This document shows positions 61,162 through 64,000 of a stretch of 64,000 bases of DNA, piece by piece. Each line of letters begins with the position of its first letter. Position 1 is the stretch's first letter. Location: NCBI RefSeq assembly GCF_014197035.1, contig NZ_JACIEU010000003.1:276093-340092 (forward strand), written 5' to 3'. A program made the translations under genes and the position numbers. The stretch comes from Sphingobium scionense. GTDB taxonomy: Bacteria > Pseudomonadota > Alphaproteobacteria > Sphingomonadales > Sphingomonadaceae. Below the pieces are notes generated by a model. The model was not told the origin of the DNA, did no database searches, and was given only the letters and a program-made list of their open reading frames with translations.

Positions 61162-63885
61162 TTATTGATCGGCTTTTGGCCATGGCTGCGCGAGACAGCG
61201 AGGCTGCTCATCGGTGAGATAATCCCGAATTGTTGGAGTCGAGGCGCATCCTGATGCTATTTTGCTGGAAGGCTGTTGCGACATAAGCGCCGACCAGCAT
61301 CGGAAATTCCAGTAGGCGCGCGCGAGATTGACTGCCTCCCGGTTGTCGACGCCACTCCCGGCGAGCAGGTCGGCCACCTTGCGCCAGTCCTTGGCGTCAA
61401 GATGACAGCGGCGGGCGTATCGGATGAACTGGGCGGCGGTCTGGACGCGCTCGGCGCCATTGGCCGCCTTGAGCGCGCGGCGGAGCAGCTTCGTGCGCGG
61501 CCATCGCGCATCGAACGGCAAGAGGCAGATCGCGTCGCGCGGGTCGAGGTCGCCATTGCTGGCCAGCGCTTCGATGAGGGAGGGCAGTGTGTCGGGCTCA
61601 TGGGCGAACCGACGATCGATCCAACGGCTCAGGATTGTCGGGCCGGACGGGGCGGATAAGTCCGCGATCGCCTTCACGGAATAGGCCCAGTCGAAGTGCT
61701 CGGTGTAGGCAAAGACCAGCTCGGCCACGCGGGAGTAGCGGTATGCGAGCTCGGGACGATCCTTCCGGTCGCGGCCGGCGGCAACCGCGAGATCAGAGAG
61801 CGATTCCCATCGGGCGACGTTCTCGTCGCCGATCTTTGCCGACACCTCGATCGCCTGCTCGAAATACTCCCGCGCCTCGGGCATGCTGGTGAGGAGCACC
61901 GCGCGGGCGACGTCGACGAAGGTGTCAGCGATGCCCTGTGCGTCCTCGCGCTCCGCCGCCATGATCTCGAAGGCGGAATGGGCGAAAGATAGGCACGCTT
62001 TCTCGCAGCCGGTGACACGTCCGGCGCGCCGTGCTATCGCGAGAAGCGTCGGGATGTAGAGGGGGCGCCGCAGCTCGCGCCGCCACTTGTCAAGGCGATC
62101 AAGGACCTTGGATGGATCCGGAGCACCGTAGGCGATGGCGTTCCACAGCAAGGCGATCTCGTCGGACGTCGACCGGTCTTCATCGTAGGTCCGGTGCCTC
62201 GCCGCGGAGGAGGCCGACACAGCTTCGTCGATCCTTCGCTCGATGTCGGTGGTCGCGACGCGGCCGAGGCACGCTTCGGCAGAGAGCTGGTGCCAAGGGA
62301 GGAGGGAGCCCGTCTCCTCCTCGAAGCGGATCATCTCGCCCGCATCGGCGCGGTATCTGCGACGCGGCTTGCCCTTCGACCCGCGGCAGCCTTGTCGGCC
62401 AGGTCGCATTTCCTCGGGTCTGAGCTTGTCGATCGTCACGGTCTCATTGCGGAGCGCGGCCCGCAAGCAGATCGCCCTCAGCACGATGGCCCTGCGGTTC
62501 TGATAGGTCGCCGAGTGGCCAGTAAGCAGCGCCGGGTTGGCTAGCATGTAGCGCGACAGGGTCCGGGCTAGGACACGCCGTGGCGCCAAGCGGAGTTTTA
62601 CCGCCGCAGCTACGACGTCGTTCACGGCACCGAGCACGAGGATGTCTCCACCGGAGCGAGACGGCTCACGGATAGTGACGTGGCGGCTCGTTACAAGGCG
62701 GGTCATCCGTCCCGCCGCCGCCTTTGGGGGCAACCGCCCGACGGCTGCGAGTTCCATCGTAATCGCGAGCAGAAGGCCAAGGTCGTTTCCGCCCGCGACC
62801 GCGAGTTCGTCGATCTCCTCGAAACGCCCGGCGTCGACCAGTCGCGAGCAGAGTCGACGGCCTGCGCCGAAGGAGCGCTCGCGTGCACGCCAGCGCCGCA
62901 GCGACTTTGCGCAGGCGGTCGCGCCGTTCAGGTTCAACTCCGCGAGTGCCATCTCGGCGATGTCAGCGTTGCCGACGCTTTGCGACTTGCCGGTACGGTC
63001 GTGCGGCTGTTGTGACCAGTGCCGCAGCCAGTCGAAAGAAACTCGTAGGCGGCTCAGGGCGTCTCCCGCGAGATCTTGCGCTCCTGACAAGAAAGCGGCT
63101 TCGTAGGCGTGTTCGGAGCCCGTCCACTCCCCTCCCGTGATCAGACGCCTGGTTACCTGCTCGAGCATCTGTTCTGGTTCGAGGAAATGTCTGGCAAGAT
63201 CGGTGTTCGCCGAGATGAGCTTCTGCTGCCGCGCGTCGGCTGCGGTCTCGCCGCCGGCCTTGAGGGCCAGTTTGGTCGCCTCGAGATGCCGGCCGGCGCG
63301 GATCGCAGCCTTCAGGGCGAATTGGAGCCGTTGCAGGGCGACGTCGCGCCGCGCCATTGCCGGCTCGGCGGGCAGGGCCTCGTCGGACAGGGCGAGACGG
63401 ACGAGTTCGTCGAAGCGCCCCGCCTCGAGCAGCAGCTGCGGCAGGCCTGCCGCCACGTAGGCGCTTCTCTGCGCGATCGGCAGAAGCCGACCGATGAACG
63501 TGTCGAGCTGACCACCCGCCGGGCGGAACCTCTGCCGGAACCAAGTCTCGGTGGGCTCGTCGCGGAACTGGATGGCACCCTCGCGGACGATGAGCGGACG
63601 CTCGAGGTCGTTCGCTAGGCTCGTCACAAGGGCGTTCGGGGCGTCGGCCACGCGTGCGACGACGTCGAGCGGCACGAATGGGCGCAGGGTCGCTAGGGCA
63701 GAACAGATCCGGTCGATCTGCTCCCGCTCGGTCTTCGGGGCGTCGGTAAGCACCTTGGCGATCGCGCTCTCAAGCAGGTCGCCGATCAGATGCTCCACGG
63801 TCCGTGGTGCGCCCGCGAGGCCAAGCAGAATCTTTCCGAGTGGAGCAGGCTGAGCGAGTGCGGTGGCCTGGACGCGCGGGTTCAT
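61162..63885 (-). pseudogene. C-terminal part of a STAND/Avs-like NTPase, 5'-truncated (probable)
   Basis: This 907-residue frame is mostly alpha-helical. Its first 110 residues look like a winged-helix region that follows a STAND or NACHT ATPase core ('LATLRPFVPLDVVARV', 'FRDEPTETWFRQRF'); the rest resembles TPR-like helical repeats that sense phage targets in Avs proteins. No Walker A is present. Upstream of the ATG the frame stays open for 16 codons to a stop, then the sequence becomes the 3' end of an IS3-type transposase, so an insertion probably removed the ATPase part. Codon use differs from the host: TAC is favoured over TAT in places. The identification is by pattern only. It could be an unrelated helical-repeat protein. 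Confidence 0.5.
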
Positions 63886-63905
63886 CGAGGTCTGCCGGTG
63901 GAATT

Positions 63906-64000
63906 TGGACTTGTAACGGATTTGTGCCGGTCACCTCTCTCATTATGCCACCTTGGCTTCGAAGGCGAGCGGGCTGATGCCGCCCAGATATGAATGTCGG
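63906..64000 (-). mobile_element. end of an IS3-type insertion sequence (partial)
   Basis: The last 95 bp hold the 3' end of a transposase gene and what may be the terminal repeat, beginning TGGACTTGTAACGG on the plus strand. The boundary at 63906 is inferred from the 5'-TG typical of IS3 ends. The other end is outside the window. Confidence 0.5.
63943..64000 (-). CDS. IS3-family transposase, C-terminal end only
   Basis: The minus strand reads RHSYLGGISPLAFEAKVA and a stop at 63943. This matches the C-terminal tail of IS3-family OrfB transposases, which ends after the DDE core with an 'RHS.LG..SP..FE' pattern. The rest is beyond the window edge. Confidence 0.65.
   Translation of the reverse strand, partial: RHSYLGGISPLAFEAKVA

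Overview
The window looks like chromosome of an alphaproteobacterium of the Sphingomonadaceae (Sphingobium/Sphingomonas-like). This is inferred from the high GC content, the habit of writing Tyr and His as TAT and CAT, large TonB-dependent receptors with paired cysteines in loops, entericidin-like lipoproteins, the AmgK-MurU recycling pair, AddAB beside thioredoxin, and PhaR beside ProS. No database search was possible, so the genus is inference.

Region 1 (1-18.7 kb) is a catabolic cluster. A seven-gene minus-strand operon (9195 back to 1352) encodes three acyl-CoA dehydrogenases (two forming a likely hetero-oligomeric pair), an MDR oxidoreductase, a class III CoA transferase, a MaoC/FAS1-type hydratase and a thiolase. 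Divergent from it is a CYP101-like P450, a tiny CX2HX2C ferredoxin and an exported M20 hydrolase, translationally coupled. Then come an aldehyde dehydrogenase and an MFS transporter (minus strand), divergent from a TonB-dependent receptor. A partial cytochrome c and a DMT exporter flank the left side. The three divergent promoter regions carry a shared 18-bp motif, which suggests one regulon. Together the genes read as uptake, hydroxylation, oxidation to an acid, CoA activation and beta-oxidation of an unidentified hydrophobic compound.

Region 2 (18.7-45.5 kb) is mostly core genome: an MHS transporter, alanine racemase, a polyhydroxyalkanoate set (thiolase, short PhaC-like protein, PhaR), ProS, HslVU, tRNA-Val(CAC), aspartate-semialdehyde dehydrogenase, AMP nucleosidase, a peroxiredoxin, YqgE, AhcY, a GGDEF protein, and several exported peptidases (two S9, one M2).

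Region 3 (45.6-56.8 kb) is a tightly overlapping plus-strand operon: a PAS histidine-kinase-like protein whose phospho-acceptor His is Tyr, TsaE, AmgK, MurU, AddB, AddA, then thioredoxin. Next are an Asn/Ala-repeat lipoprotein, an M28 peptidase and the ABC-F protein EttA.

Region 4 (60.7-64 kb) is accessory. After EttA come stacked hairpins and a perfect palindromic element, then a 2.7-kb minus-strand gene with different codon use. It resembles the helical-repeat part of a STAND/Avs-type defence NTPase without its NTPase core. The last bases are the 3' end of an IS3-type transposase, so the gene was probably cut by that insertion.
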